The notes: generated by a model not told the origin, from the sequence alone. A stretch of 64,000 nucleotides of DNA from Cellvibrio sp. PSBB006 (GCF_002162135.1 NZ_CP021382.1:5193075-5257074); one strand, 5' to 3'. Shown: positions 41,209-50,428, counted from the first letter of the stretch. Numbers and translations: made by a program.

Positions 41209-42732
41209 ATGTTTGATCGATTGGCCAAAGCGTGCGGATTAAGTGCCGTTCCACAAATCTTTTTTATCGCTGCCGCTTTGGCAGTTTTGTTTGTCATCTT
41301 CGCGATTCCGTTTAACGCGGAATTCGCCCGTTTTTTTGGCACCTTGGGTAGTTTTACCTTTTATTATTTCGGCTGGTTTTATGTGCTGAGCGTAACGGCA
41401 TTACTGGTTTTTCTTATCTGGATCGCTGTCAGCCGGTATGGCGATGTGCGACTGGGCGGTAATGATCAGCAGCCGGAGTATTCCACCACTACCTGGTTTG
41501 TTATGTTGTTCGCGGCGGGCATTGGCACCATTCTGATGTTCTGGGGCGTAGCAGAGCCCTTGTCGCACTTCATCAAGCCGCCGTTTGTTGATGTCGAACC
41601 GCAAACGCGCGACGCAGCAAAAGCCGCGATGAATATCGCGTTGTATCACTTCGGTTTACACACCTGGACGATCTTTACCCTGCCTGCAGTAGCCATCGGC
41701 TATTTCAGCTATCGCAAGGGGTTACCCATGCGAATCAGCAGTGTATTTTACGGGGTATTGGGCGAGCGCATTTATGGCCCGATCGGTTGGGTGATTGATA
41801 TTATCGCGCTGCTCGGCACCTTGTTCGGTGTGGCGGTTTCGGTGGGGCTGGGTACATTGCAGTTAAACAGTGGCCTGTTTTATTTGTTTGATTTTTCAGT
41901 ATCGCCGCTGTCGCAGATGATCATTATCGCCGTCATTACTATGGTGGCAACCGCATCAGTTGCGCTTGGTCTGGATCGTGGCATCAAGCGTTTGTCTTAC
42001 CTCAATATCGGTTTGGCGATCTTGCTGTTGCTATTTATCTGGGCGGTTGGGCCAACCTTATTTATCACCTCGGGCGCGGTGCAAAACCTCGGTATTTATG
42101 TGCAAAACCTACCCTGGATGTCGCTGTGGACTGAGGCATACCAAGGCACCAGCTGGCAACAAAGCTGGACAGTTTTCTACTGGGCCTGGACCATTTCCTG
42201 GGCGCCTTACGTGGGATTATTTATTGCCCGTATCTCCAAAGGCCGCAGTATTCGCCAACTGATTGTGGGTGCACTGGGTGCGCCGCTGTTATTTACGCTG
42301 ATCTGGTTTTCAGTATTTGGTTTGTCAGCCATTGACCTGGAATTAAATTACGGTGTGGATCTGGCGACGCAGGTAAAAGCCGATGTATCCATCGCATTGT
42401 TTACCTTCCTTGAACAATTTCCGTTAGCAACACTGACATCGGTCGTCAGCGCGGTCATCATCGTGATTTTTTTAACCACTTCGGCGGATTCGGCGGCGTT
42501 AGTGATGGATTTATTATCGCGCCGCGAAAACCAGGCGTCGCGCACCTGGCAGCGAGTGTTCTGGATGTTACTGCTCGGCACACTCTCCGCCACCTTATTA
42601 TTAGGCGGCGGCTTACCTGCCTTGCAGAATGTGATTACCGCACTGGGTTTCCCTTTTTGCGTTCTCCTGGTATTCATGGCCATCGCCCTGACCAAAGAAC
42701 TAAAAAAAGAAAACACCAGTAGGTCGGATTAG
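41209..42732 (+). CDS. BCCT-family compatible-solute transporter
   Basis: This 507-residue transporter has 12 membrane helices and the BCCT signature WTVFYWAWTISWAPYVGLFIARISKGR. An MFWGVAEPLSHF segment in helix 3 and FLTTSADSAALVMDLLS near helix 10 are also typical. Members import betaine, carnitine, choline or ectoine; position after the ectoine genes suggests an osmoprotectant. Its last codons and stop (TSRSD, TAG) lie inside a REP palindrome, so the native C-terminus may have been replaced. The ribosome site is AAAAGGAAAACGCC. Confidence 0.92.
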   Translation: MFDRLAKACGLSAVPQIFFIAAALAVLFVIFAIPFNAEFARFFGTLGSFTFYYFGWFYVLSVTALLVFLIWIAVSRYGDVRLGGNDQQPEYSTTTWFVMLFAAGIGTILMFWGVAEPLSHFIKPPFVDVEPQTRDAAKAAMNIALYHFGLHTWTIFTLPAVAIGYFSYRKGLPMRISSVFYGVLGERIYGPIGWVIDIIALLGTLFGVAVSVGLGTLQLNSGLFYLFDFSVSPLSQMIIIAVITMVATASVALGLDRGIKRLSYLNIGLAILLLLFIWAVGPTLFITSGAVQNLGIYVQNLPWMSLWTEAYQGTSWQQSWTVFYWAWTISWAPYVGLFIARISKGRSIRQLIVGALGAPLLFTLIWFSVFGLSAIDLELNYGVDLATQVKADVSIALFTFLEQFPLATLTSVVSAVIIVIFLTTSADSAALVMDLLSRRENQASRTWQRVFWMLLLGTLSATLLLGGGLPALQNVITALGFPFCVLLVFMAIALTKELKKENTSRSD

Positions 42733-42750
42733 CCAAAGGCGTAATCCGAC
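42720..42750 (+). repeat. REP-like palindrome, copy 2
   Basis: TAGGTCGGATTAGCC to GCGTAATCCGAC. The TAG at 42730-42732 inside the repeat is the stop of the BCCT gene, and the aldo/keto reductase stop on the other strand is 7 bases past the repeat. It therefore sits exactly between two convergent 3' ends and may act as a transcription or mRNA-protection element. Confidence 0.9.
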
Positions 42751-42756
42751 AACAAA

Positions 42757-43770
42757 CTACCGCAAAATCGCTTCAATTTTTTCCAACTCTGTCGCACTAA
42801 ATTCCAGGTTATCCAGCGCTTTAACCGAGTCTTCAATTTGCTCAACCCGGCTTGCCCCAATAATCGTGCTGGTGACGGCATCATTATTCAATACCCAAGC
42901 CAGCGACATCTGCGCCAATGATTGCCCGCGCACTTGAGCAAGCTCATTCAACGCTTGCACCTTGGCAATTTTTTCTGGCGTAATATCTTTACTGCCCAAA
43001 TAAATTTGCTCCGCACGCGCTGCGCGTGAACCCGCAGGAATGCCATTCAAATATTTGTTAGTCAGTACCCCTTGAGCCAGCGACGAAAATGCAATCGCAC
43101 CCACGCCTTCTTCTTTCAATACATCCGTCAAACCATCTTCAATCCAGCGGTCAAGCAGGTTGTAGCGCGGTTGGTGAATCAATAGGGGTGTTCCGAGAGA
43201 TTTGAGAATCTGGGCAGCTTCGCGAGTTTTCTCCGGCGTGTAGTTGGAGATGCCTACATACAGCGCACGACCGGAACGCACAATGTAATCCAGAGCCTGC
43301 ATGGTTTCTTCCAGCGGTGTTTCCGGGTCCATGCAGTGGGAATAAAAAATATCAAAATAGTCCAGCCCGGTGCGTTGCAAACTCTGATCGCAACTGGCTA
43401 CCAGATATTTACGCGAGCCGCCGATGCCGTAAGGGCCGGGCCACATGTCATAACCGGCTTTGCTGGATATAATCAATTCATCTCGGTAAGACGCGAGATG
43501 TTGTTTGAAGATGGTACCAAAGGTGGATTCCGCCGAACCGAAATTCGGACCGTAATTGTTGGCGAGATCAAAATGGGTAATGCCAAGATCAAACGCGCGC
43601 TGAATCATCGCGGTGGCATTGCTAAGGGAATCCACGGCGCCAAAGTTTTGCCACAAACCCAAAGACATCCGCGGCAATTTCAAACCGCTCTTGCCGCAGC
43701 GCTGATATTTCATGCGCTGGTAGCGTTCGGGGTGGGCAACATAGCGTGGATTGGGTTCGTGGGTAATCAT
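42757..43770 (-). CDS. gpr: Aldo/keto reductase, L-glyceraldehyde 3-phosphate reductase type (YghZ)
   Basis: This 337-residue protein is very similar to E. coli YghZ/Gpr, which detoxifies L-glyceraldehyde 3-phosphate and methylglyoxal with NADPH. Shared landmarks are CGKSGLKLPRMSLGLWQNFG, GITHFDLANNYGP with catalytic Asp and Tyr, LIISSKAGYDMWPGPYG with Lys, and DYFDIFYSHCMDP with His. The C-terminus stops at EAILR, some residues shorter than in E. coli, and a REP copy lies 7 bases beyond. No cotranscribed gene. Confidence 0.93.
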   Translation of the reverse strand: MITHEPNPRYVAHPERYQRMKYQRCGKSGLKLPRMSLGLWQNFGAVDSLSNATAMIQRAFDLGITHFDLANNYGPNFGSAESTFGTIFKQHLASYRDELIISSKAGYDMWPGPYGIGGSRKYLVASCDQSLQRTGLDYFDIFYSHCMDPETPLEETMQALDYIVRSGRALYVGISNYTPEKTREAAQILKSLGTPLLIHQPRYNLLDRWIEDGLTDVLKEEGVGAIAFSSLAQGVLTNKYLNGIPAGSRAARAEQIYLGSKDITPEKIAKVQALNELAQVRGQSLAQMSLAWVLNNDAVTSTIIGASRVEQIEDSVKALDNLEFSATELEKIEAILR

Positions 43771-44130
43771 GAAGCGCCTCTTATTTATAGGGTGACCGAA
43801 TGGCGCGTTATCTTAGCCTAAAGGGGCGGTTTGCATGAAGGGCGCTGTGTAAAGGGCTTGTAAAGAAAGGGTAGGGAGCTCTTGCGGTGTTCATACTTTG
43901 GCCAAGCCGATGACGACACAAAAAATTCCCTGCACAGGCGTCGACAGATGGCGTTGACTGCTGCATTATCTGCGACCTTGCCCGGCCATAGAACAGCGCC
44001 TGTTTGAGATTGTCCTAAACTGCATCAAAAGCCTAAACTAAACCGAAGAGAGACCTGGTGCGCCCCGGCACCTGAACACGCACCCCGCCACCTGCGGGGT
44101 TTGATTTGACGCAAACCGTGTGGAGACCCC
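43771..44130. other. Leader and promoter region of decarboxylase gene, two hairpins
   Basis: No gene is supported. Two GC-rich hairpins precede the decarboxylase ATG: GGTGC/GCACC (44057-44072) and ACCCCGC-CACCT-GCGGGGT (44082-44100), the second followed by TTGATTT. They lie in the probable 5' leader and could form a terminator-like attenuator. The left half is the upstream region of the aldo/keto reductase. Confidence 0.5.
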
Positions 44131-46383
44131 ATGAAATTTCGCTTTCCGATAGTCATTATTGACGAGGATTTTCGCTCTGAAAACACATCCGGCCTGGGCA
44201 TTCGCGCCCTCGCGGACGCGATTCAGCAAGAGGGGATGGAGGTTCTCGGGGTTACCAGCTACGGCGACCTGTCGCAGTTTGCTCAGCAACAATCCCGCGC
44301 CTCGGCTTTTATTCTGTCCATCGACGATGAAGAATTCGGTACTGGTTCGCTGGAAGAAACCGACCACGCCCTGAAATCCCTGCGCGCCTTTGTGGAAGAA
44401 ATTCGCTATAAGAACGCCGACATCCCGATTTATCTCTACGGTGAAACCCGCACCTCGCGCCATATTCCCAATGACATCCTGCGCGAGCTTCACGGCTTCA
44501 TCCACATGTTTGAAGACACGCCCGAATTCGTGGCGCGCCATATCATCCGCGAAGCCAAGTCCTATATGGATGGCTTGTCGCCACCGTTTTTCCGCGCGCT
44601 GGTGCACTACGCGCAGGACGGCTCCTATTCCTGGCACTGCCCCGGTCACTCTGGCGGCGTGGCCTTTTTGAAGTCACCCATCGGCCAGATGTTCCACCAG
44701 TTCTTTGGTGAAAACATGCTGCGCGCGGATGTGTGTAACGCGGTAGAAGAGCTGGGCCAACTGCTCGACCACACCGGCCCGGTGGCGGCGTCCGAGCGCA
44801 ATGCGGCGCGTATCTTCAATGCGGACCATTGCTACTTTGTGACCAACGGTACGTCGACATCGAACAAGATGGTGTGGCACTCCATGGTGGCGCCGGGCGA
44901 TATCGTGGTAGTGGATCGCAACTGTCACAAATCCATACTGCACTCCATCATCATGTGCGGCGCGATTCCGGTGTTCCTGATGCCCACGCGCAACCACCTG
45001 GGTATTATCGGCCCGATTCCGCTGGAAGAATTCACCCCGGAAAGTATCGCGCGCAAGATCGAAGCTAACCCCTTTGCCCGCGAAGCCAAGAACAAAAAGC
45101 CGCGTATTCTGACCATCACCCAGTCCACTTACGACGGCGTGATTTATAACGTTGAGCGCCTGAAAGAAATGCTCGACGGCAAGATCGACACGCTGCATTT
45201 CGACGAAGCCTGGCTGCCGCACGCCACCTTCCACGACTTCTACAAAAACATGCACGCCATCGGCAAAAACCGCCCGCGCGCAAAAGAGTCGCTGATCTTC
45301 TCCACCCAATCCACCCACAAATTGTTGGCCGGTTTATCCCAGGCATCGCAAATCCTGGTGCACGATTCCGAGAAGGTGAAACTGGATCAGGACGCGTTCA
45401 ATGAAGCTTATCTGATGCACACCTCCACCTCGCCGCAGTACGCCATTATTGCGTCCTGCGATATTGCGGCGGCGATGATGGAAGCACCCGGCGGTCACGC
45501 ATTGGTGGAAGAGTCGATTCTTGAAGCGCTGGATTTCCGCCGCGCCATGAAGAAAGTGGACGAAGAGTGGGGTCAGGATTGGTGGTTCCAGGTATGGGGC
45601 CCGGATGCCTTCGCCGCCGAAGGTATGGGTGAGCGCGACGATTGGATGTTGCGCAGCGAAGACAACTGGCACGGCTTCGGTAAACTGGCGCCGGGCTTCA
45701 ATATGCTCGACCCCATCAAAGCCACCATCATCAACCCCGGATTATCGCTGGACGGTGAATTCGCGGAGTCCGGCATCCCGGCGTCTATCGTCACCAAATA
45801 CCTGGCGGAAAACGGCGTGATCGTGGAGAAATGCGGGCTTTACTCCTTCTTCATCATGTTCACCATCGGCATCACCAAAGGCCGCTGGAACACCCTCGTG
45901 GCCGCCCTGCAACAATTCAAAGACGACTACGACAAAAACCAGCCCATGTGGCGCATCATGCCGGAGTTCGCGCAAGCCAACCCGCGCTATGAAAAACGCG
46001 GCCTGCGCGATCTGTGTCAACAGATCCACGACTTCTACAAAGTCTACGATGTTGCACGCCTGACTACCGAGATGTACCTGTCCGACATGCAGCCGGCCAT
46101 GAAACCCTCGGACGCCTTCGCCAAGATGGCCCACCGCGAAATCGAACGCGTCGCCATCGACGAACTGGAAGGGCGCATCACCTCGATTTTGCTGACGCCA
46201 TACCCGCCGGGCATTCCGCTGTTGATTCCCGGCGAACGCTTCAACAAAACTATCGTGGACTACCTGAAATTCGCCCGCGATTTCAACGAACGCTTCCCCG
46301 GCTTCGAAACCGACGTGCACGGTCTGGTCAAACGCGAAGTCGACGGCAAACGCGACTACTTCGTCGACTGCGTCCGCCAATAA
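44131..46383 (+). CDS. Orn/Lys/Arg decarboxylase, biodegradative type
   Basis: This 750-residue PLP enzyme has the three-part layout of E. coli AdiA/CadA: an N-terminal wing domain (FRFPIVIIDEDF, 1-130), the aspartate-aminotransferase-fold core (GTSTSNKMVWHSM, VLVDRNCHKS-like VVVDRNCHKSILHSII, PLP Lys in STQSTHKLLAGLSQ), and a C-terminal domain (LTPYPPGIPLLIPGERF). It should remove CO2 from arginine or lysine, consuming protons and yielding agmatine or cadaverine; the substrate cannot be decided. The base composition is visibly GC-richer than in neighbouring genes. No antiporter gene is adjacent. The start follows GTGTGGAGACCCC. Confidence 0.93.
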   Translation: MKFRFPIVIIDEDFRSENTSGLGIRALADAIQQEGMEVLGVTSYGDLSQFAQQQSRASAFILSIDDEEFGTGSLEETDHALKSLRAFVEEIRYKNADIPIYLYGETRTSRHIPNDILRELHGFIHMFEDTPEFVARHIIREAKSYMDGLSPPFFRALVHYAQDGSYSWHCPGHSGGVAFLKSPIGQMFHQFFGENMLRADVCNAVEELGQLLDHTGPVAASERNAARIFNADHCYFVTNGTSTSNKMVWHSMVAPGDIVVVDRNCHKSILHSIIMCGAIPVFLMPTRNHLGIIGPIPLEEFTPESIARKIEANPFAREAKNKKPRILTITQSTYDGVIYNVERLKEMLDGKIDTLHFDEAWLPHATFHDFYKNMHAIGKNRPRAKESLIFSTQSTHKLLAGLSQASQILVHDSEKVKLDQDAFNEAYLMHTSTSPQYAIIASCDIAAAMMEAPGGHALVEESILEALDFRRAMKKVDEEWGQDWWFQVWGPDAFAAEGMGERDDWMLRSEDNWHGFGKLAPGFNMLDPIKATIINPGLSLDGEFAESGIPASIVTKYLAENGVIVEKCGLYSFFIMFTIGITKGRWNTLVAALQQFKDDYDKNQPMWRIMPEFAQANPRYEKRGLRDLCQQIHDFYKVYDVARLTTEMYLSDMQPAMKPSDAFAKMAHREIERVAIDELEGRITSILLTPYPPGIPLLIPGERFNKTIVDYLKFARDFNERFPGFETDVHGLVKREVDGKRDYFVDCVRQ

Positions 46384-46400
46384 AAATACTCCCACATCCG

Positions 46401-46431
46401 TAGGTCGGATTAGCCAAAGGCGTAATCCGAC
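46401..46431 (+). repeat. REP-like palindrome, copy 3
   Basis: The repeat lies 17 bases after the decarboxylase stop, in the same orientation as copies 1 and 2 and with the same AAAGG centre as copy 2. With copy 4 it makes a head-to-head pair 47 bases apart. Confidence 0.9.
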
Positions 46432-46478
46432 TACCCCTTCCCAAACAATCCAACCCTACCCAAACGCTGACCAAGCTG

Positions 46479-46509
46479 TCGGATTACGCTAACGCTAATC
46501 CGACCTACC
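46479..46509 (-). repeat. REP-like palindrome, copy 4
   Basis: GTCGGATTACGCTAACGCTAATCCGACCTAC is written here only by its ends: GTCGGATTACG at 46479 and TAATCCGACCTAC at 46497. It is inverted relative to copy 3. Such inverted pairs (BIME-like) are typical of REP families and may mark the mobilised unit. Confidence 0.9.
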
Positions 46510-46635
46510 GGCGGCCTCGGCTCGACCATAGCCTGCTCTCTTACCAACCCACAAATCCCTCAATTGCCCGTTGCCAACCCGGAACACCCTCGCCATACTG
46601 CGCGGCTCAAAAAGCAATAACCTCTGGAGACCACT

Positions 46636-47133
46636 ATGCAAATCGGTGCGGACAAAGTTGTCAGCTTCCACTACCGCCTCAGCGAAACCAACGGCGAACT
46701 CCTCGAAAGCTCACACGACGCAGAACCAACACTCTACCTGCACGGCCACAACAACCTGTTGGCCGCCATGGAACACGCCATGGAAGGAAAACAAGCCGGC
46801 GATAAATTCACCGTCGAACTCACCCCCGAACAAGGCTACGGCCAACGCAAAGAAGGCGCGGTGCAACGCATCCCCATCAAACATTTGCTCGACTACGCCA
46901 AACTGAAAAACAAACTCAAACCCGGCATGAAAGTCGCGGTAAACACCGAACACGGCCCCTGGGAAGCCGTGGTATTAAAAGTGGGTAAATTCAATGTCGA
47001 CATCGACAGCAACCATCCCCTTGCCGGAAAACAACTAATTTTTGAAATCGAAGTTGTTGAGGTCCGCGAAGCCACCGAAGAAGAACTCGCCCACGGCCAC
47101 GCCCACGGCGTAGGTGGTCATCACCATCATTGA
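46636..47133 (+). CDS. SlyD-like FKBP peptidyl-prolyl isomerase
   Basis: The 165-residue protein has an FKBP domain split by an insert-in-flap chaperone domain (VVSFHYRLSETNGELLESS; LYLHGHNNLLAAMEHAMEGKQ; VELTPEQGYGQR; IPIKHLL; MKVAVNTEHGPWEAVVLKV; VDIDSNHPLAGKQLIFEIEV). The His-rich tail HGHAHGVGGHHHH is expected to bind nickel or zinc, as in SlyD, and could serve metallochaperone roles. The ATG at 46636 follows CTCTGGAGACCACT. It is monocistronic between a REP pair and a gene-free region. Confidence 0.93.
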   Translation: MQIGADKVVSFHYRLSETNGELLESSHDAEPTLYLHGHNNLLAAMEHAMEGKQAGDKFTVELTPEQGYGQRKEGAVQRIPIKHLLDYAKLKNKLKPGMKVAVNTEHGPWEAVVLKVGKFNVDIDSNHPLAGKQLIFEIEVVEVREATEEELAHGHAHGVGGHHHH

Positions 47134-47800
47134 CTTATTTCTTTTGCGGGAGCGGTGTTGGTTGGTGGCATCGCTTTTGTGAGTTTTCCCCAGCTTTTCC
47201 TTCTGCTTTTTCTGCCTTCGTTATTTTCCTGTCTGGTTGGTCAAATTCTCCCATAAAGATTATTGGTAATCTGGTGTAATTTTCATTGGCGTAAAAAGGG
47301 TTGATAGTCTTTACTTGTGTTGTGAGAGTGTTTGGTAGCTGTTTTTTTCGTGCAGACAGAGTTTAATTTGGGGGCACGCACTCTTTATTCTGATTTACGC
47401 GGATATAAGGAAGGATATTTCGAAAAGTGATATGTGATGGTAAAAAAATACCTGAATCTCTAGAGTAGCAGGCGCTAAGACTTTTTATCAAGACAGGAAG
47501 TTATTGGTAAGAGAGCGAACAGCTAGGATGCCTGTGCTCTAAAAATTCAATAATGTCTTGGCTATACATACAACATAAAAAGGTGGGAATCCGATATCAG
47601 GAAAGCTCCTGGCTTTAAAAAATACATCGTGTCGTGCGGAAGTAAAAAACGATAGACGACATATTGCTGGGGTGCTCTGAGTCTAACGTAGCTCTTGTAA
47701 TGCATTCACATAAAACAAAGACCATCGGGATTTGATGCTGGAGAATTTTGAAACAATTTAGCAGTCTAGCTAAATATTTAAAGATAAAAGGAGAAGTTAT
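47134..47800. other. Gene-free AT-rich stretch at the left edge of the accessory island
   Basis: No gene, RNA or clear terminator was recognised in these 667 bases. Base composition drops in GC from the slyD-like gene onward. The last 50 bases hold the ribosome site of the next gene (AAAAGGAGAAG). Confidence 0.4.
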
Positions 47801-48112
47801 ATGGCATTTTGTAATCTTGCAGTTTCAGCGCATATTAATGGTAAAGAACAACCAAATAAGTTATATGTTCATGGTTCAGTTCTTGTTTACACGATGGCAA
47901 CTGAAGTTAACGTTTCAGAAGCCGTCCCCCAAGGAATTAATTCCCAAATACTTATTTTAAATGTTACGGTTAAACATGTTGACGGACCAATGAAGGGAAC
48001 ATGCCGACCCTTTGAGTATGTAAAGGAAGTAAATGGTCGCCAATATGACCAAGTAACTATAAATATTGAGGGCGGCCAAAGTTCAACAGTTATAGTTTCT
48101 TACATGGGTTAA
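47801..48112 (+). CDS. Orphan small protein, unknown function
   Basis: This 103-residue protein begins MAFCNLAVSAHINGKEQPNK and is predicted mostly beta (YVHGSVLVYTMATEVNVS, QILILNVTVKHVDG, DQVTINIEGGQSSTVIVSYM). No signal peptide or membrane helix is seen. A strong ribosome site (AAAAGGAGAAG, eight bases before ATG) supports expression. I do not recognise the family. Codon use is AT-richer than in the core genes, consistent with recent acquisition. Confidence 0.65.
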   Translation: MAFCNLAVSAHINGKEQPNKLYVHGSVLVYTMATEVNVSEAVPQGINSQILILNVTVKHVDGPMKGTCRPFEYVKEVNGRQYDQVTINIEGGQSSTVIVSYMG

Positions 48113-48378
48113 CAGACTTACGATCAAAGCGTAGGTATGAATTTCACTTTTTTACCTTTAGCTGTTGTGGAAAGCTACTGAAATCGATCTTGCAAAGGGA
48201 GATAATTTGTTCTTGCCCTGCGGGAGTCCGTTGGATAGCTCACTTTGCGTATTATATGCGTATTTTGTTTCGTTCTCATTTTTTCGTATAAAGTGCCCAA
48301 GATGGTTGCCGCTGGTTAACAATTACCAAGCTGCGACGAAATTTTTGTAGTAGTCGCTTTTATAAAAAGGAAATCGCT

Positions 48379-48723
48379 ATGATTACAAAACTACTTAAAG
48401 TTAATAATATTGATTTGGCATTGCTTAAAAGTAATCCGCCGCAGCTGAGCATTACCGTTTTTGGTTCGGCACCAACAACAGGTTGGACGGATGCTCGTCT
48501 GATACCCTATGTTTACATTGTGCCCCCTGTAGATGGTGTTTATGATTTTGACTTCGTTGGGGCTCCTCCATCGGGGCCAGCTGGAGAAATGATATCTCCA
48601 GCTGTTGCATATTATATTTGGCCAGAATTTCCACATGATCTTAAAGGTATTCGGGTACATGCCTCTATAAATAAAGAGGAAGAAATGGTGGTTGATGATA
48701 CAAAGTCTATTAATTACGACTAA
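48379..48723 (+). CDS. Orphan small protein, unknown function
   Basis: This 114-residue protein begins MITKLLKVNNIDLALLKSNP and continues LSITVFGSAPTTGWTDARLIPYVYIVPPVDGVYDFDFVGAPP. The pattern VFG-x-APTTGW, then PP-x-DG-x-YDFDFV, looks like a compact beta domain with conserved aromatic residues. Ribosome site AAAAAGGAAATCGCT is strong. No named family is recognised. It lies 266 bases after the other orphan gene and in the same direction, but a shared operon is uncertain. Confidence 0.65.
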   Translation: MITKLLKVNNIDLALLKSNPPQLSITVFGSAPTTGWTDARLIPYVYIVPPVDGVYDFDFVGAPPSGPAGEMISPAVAYYIWPEFPHDLKGIRVHASINKEEEMVVDDTKSINYD

Positions 48724-49160
48724 CTTGAACACTTAACAAACAAAAGCATAAGATATTTCGCACTTCTGGTTTGAATTTGTGCCGAGCATGGCAATTAACT
48801 GGAGAGGTGAAAGTCGAGCCCTCCAAAAAGGTAGACATTTCACTGTCGCACAATCAGTGTTTAGAAATTTCAAAGAAAATTCGAAAGACACCGGCCCATA
48901 GAGGGCGTCGTTGGCCAATTTTTTGAATTAGGGTTCTATGAATACAAAGAAGATAAAACAGATAAAACAGAGGGTCTATAAAATTCTATTCACGTAGATT
49001 TTATTTGAGAGTATTGCAGGGTAAACCGTTTTGAAAATCGATATATAACGGCGGGAAAATATAAACGCTGCTATTTTGTGTATGTCGCTGTGCTGGATTA
49101 CGGTGCAGAATAGCTCTGCTCCATTCCCGTTGTGGCTGGCGTCAGATTAAAGTTGAGATA
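48724..49160. other. Gene-free stretch in accessory island
   Basis: No gene is supported. Some of the sequence just left of 49161 may be the decayed N-terminal part of the SDR pseudogene, but no Rossmann motif can be read in any frame. Confidence 0.35.
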
Positions 49161-49537
49161 GTGATCGGAATTATTCTGGTAGTTTTTGATCTTGATGAGC
49201 CTATCTCGTTTGTCCAGCGGCGTGTTGTTGGTTTAATTCGTCTGCTATTACCACCGCATGTTGATAATGAGCAGGCTGCGGATTATCTGCACACCAGCGG
49301 TAGCGTGAGTGATAAATCAGTCGAGTGGGTTGTTGTCAGGCCGGATACGCTAATCGATGAGGCGCGCGGTTCTGAATATGTGGTTTGTCCATCGCTACGC
49401 GCAGTGCTATTTTCAATCCAGGGAAAACCAGCCGCATAAATGTTGCGCATTTTATGGCTGATCTGATAACGAATGACGATGCATGGAATCGGTGGAAAGG
49501 GCACATGCCGGTAATCTATAACAAAAGCTTTTCATAA
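49161..49537 (+). pseudogene. Remnant of an SDR-type NAD(P)-binding oxidoreductase
   Basis: The frame from 49161 reads LDEPISFVQRRVVGLIRLLL and VEWVVVRPDTLIDE, typical of the C-terminal half of atypical SDR/NAD-dependent epimerase proteins, but has no N-terminal Rossmann glycine motif. At about 49395-49402 the frame shifts: the other frame continues SAIFNPGKTSRINVAHFMADLI and MPVIYNK up to a stop at 49537. Both a 5' truncation and a frameshift are therefore present. It ends 11 bases from the NQO-type reductase on the opposite strand. Confidence 0.7.
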
Positions 49538-49547
49538 CTGAATGCAG

Positions 49548-50318
49548 TTAATCATCAATATGAATAGTCAACCCCGTTTTTCCTTCTGCGATATGTTCGG
49601 CCAGCATATTTTGCTGGTACTGCCCACTGTTTTGACGCCGAAACGGAATAGGTGATTCATCAAAAAGTTGTTCTAGGCGGTGACGCCAAGCGGTCAATTC
49701 TCTATCCACTGTCTCCTTCGATAGGTTGCCAGCGCCATAGACGGCATGTGTCCGTAATACATCCATACCAGGAAAAAATAATGCGCCGTGAGTAATGGGG
49801 AACAACAATTCTTCCAACGGGCCATTAATGCCACGAGGCGAGTAATCTGTTTCTGGTCCGCCCACCATAACTGACAGTAGCGCGCGTTTGCCTTTGAGGA
49901 TGCCGTCGCCATAACGGTAGCGGTTACCTTCGCCTTTGTATCCATATGCGAATCCGTAGGCGTACACGCGGTCTATCCAGCCCTTGAGAATGGCCGGCAT
50001 ACCAAACCACCACAGGGGAAACTGCAATATCACGGCGTCGGCCGCGAGCAGCTTGTGCTGTTCCGCTGTTACATCTTCTGTTTGTTGATCAGTGGCATAA
50101 GCGTGCCCCGACTCTTGCACATAAGCAAACCGCTCCGGGTTTACTCGATGGGGAAAGTCCTGTTCATCAAATACGGCTTTCCAGCCCATACTGTACAGAT
50201 CCGACTGCAATAGGGTGTGGCCTTGCTGTGTCAGCGTTTGCTCCGTCGCTGCAACGAACAGGCGGGTTAGCGATGTGGGTTCCGGGTGTGCATACACAAG
50301 CAATACGGTTTTGGACAT
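49548..50318 (-). CDS. Flavodoxin-fold NAD(P)H-dependent quinone oxidoreductase
   Basis: This 256-residue protein has the NQO1/KefF/MdaB-type flavodoxin fold: VLLVYAHPEPTSLTRLFV at the FMN phosphate site, DAVILQFPLWWFGMPAILKGWIDRVYAYGF, and ALLSVMVGGPETDYSPRG. It should reduce quinones or electrophiles with two electrons from NAD(P)H. It diverges from a LysR gene 110 bases away, the usual arrangement for a regulator and its target. Confidence 0.9.
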   Translation of the reverse strand: MSKTVLLVYAHPEPTSLTRLFVAATEQTLTQQGHTLLQSDLYSMGWKAVFDEQDFPHRVNPERFAYVQESGHAYATDQQTEDVTAEQHKLLAADAVILQFPLWWFGMPAILKGWIDRVYAYGFAYGYKGEGNRYRYGDGILKGKRALLSVMVGGPETDYSPRGINGPLEELLFPITHGALFFPGMDVLRTHAVYGAGNLSKETVDRELTAWRHRLEQLFDESPIPFRRQNSGQYQQNMLAEHIAEGKTGLTIHIDD

Positions 50319-50428
50319 AACAGTTATCCTTTATCGGGTGGTGGGATTTATGTGTAACGGGTAGGGTGATGGTGTGCGGAAATGAGCTATAAGTGAAATT
50401 CGTTATTTTTTGATCTAGTATCCAGCAT

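Noticed and set aside
46401..46509. Insertion sequence remnants around the REP pair
   Set aside because: No transposase frame or terminal repeats of an IS are seen; the pattern fits paired REP palindromes.
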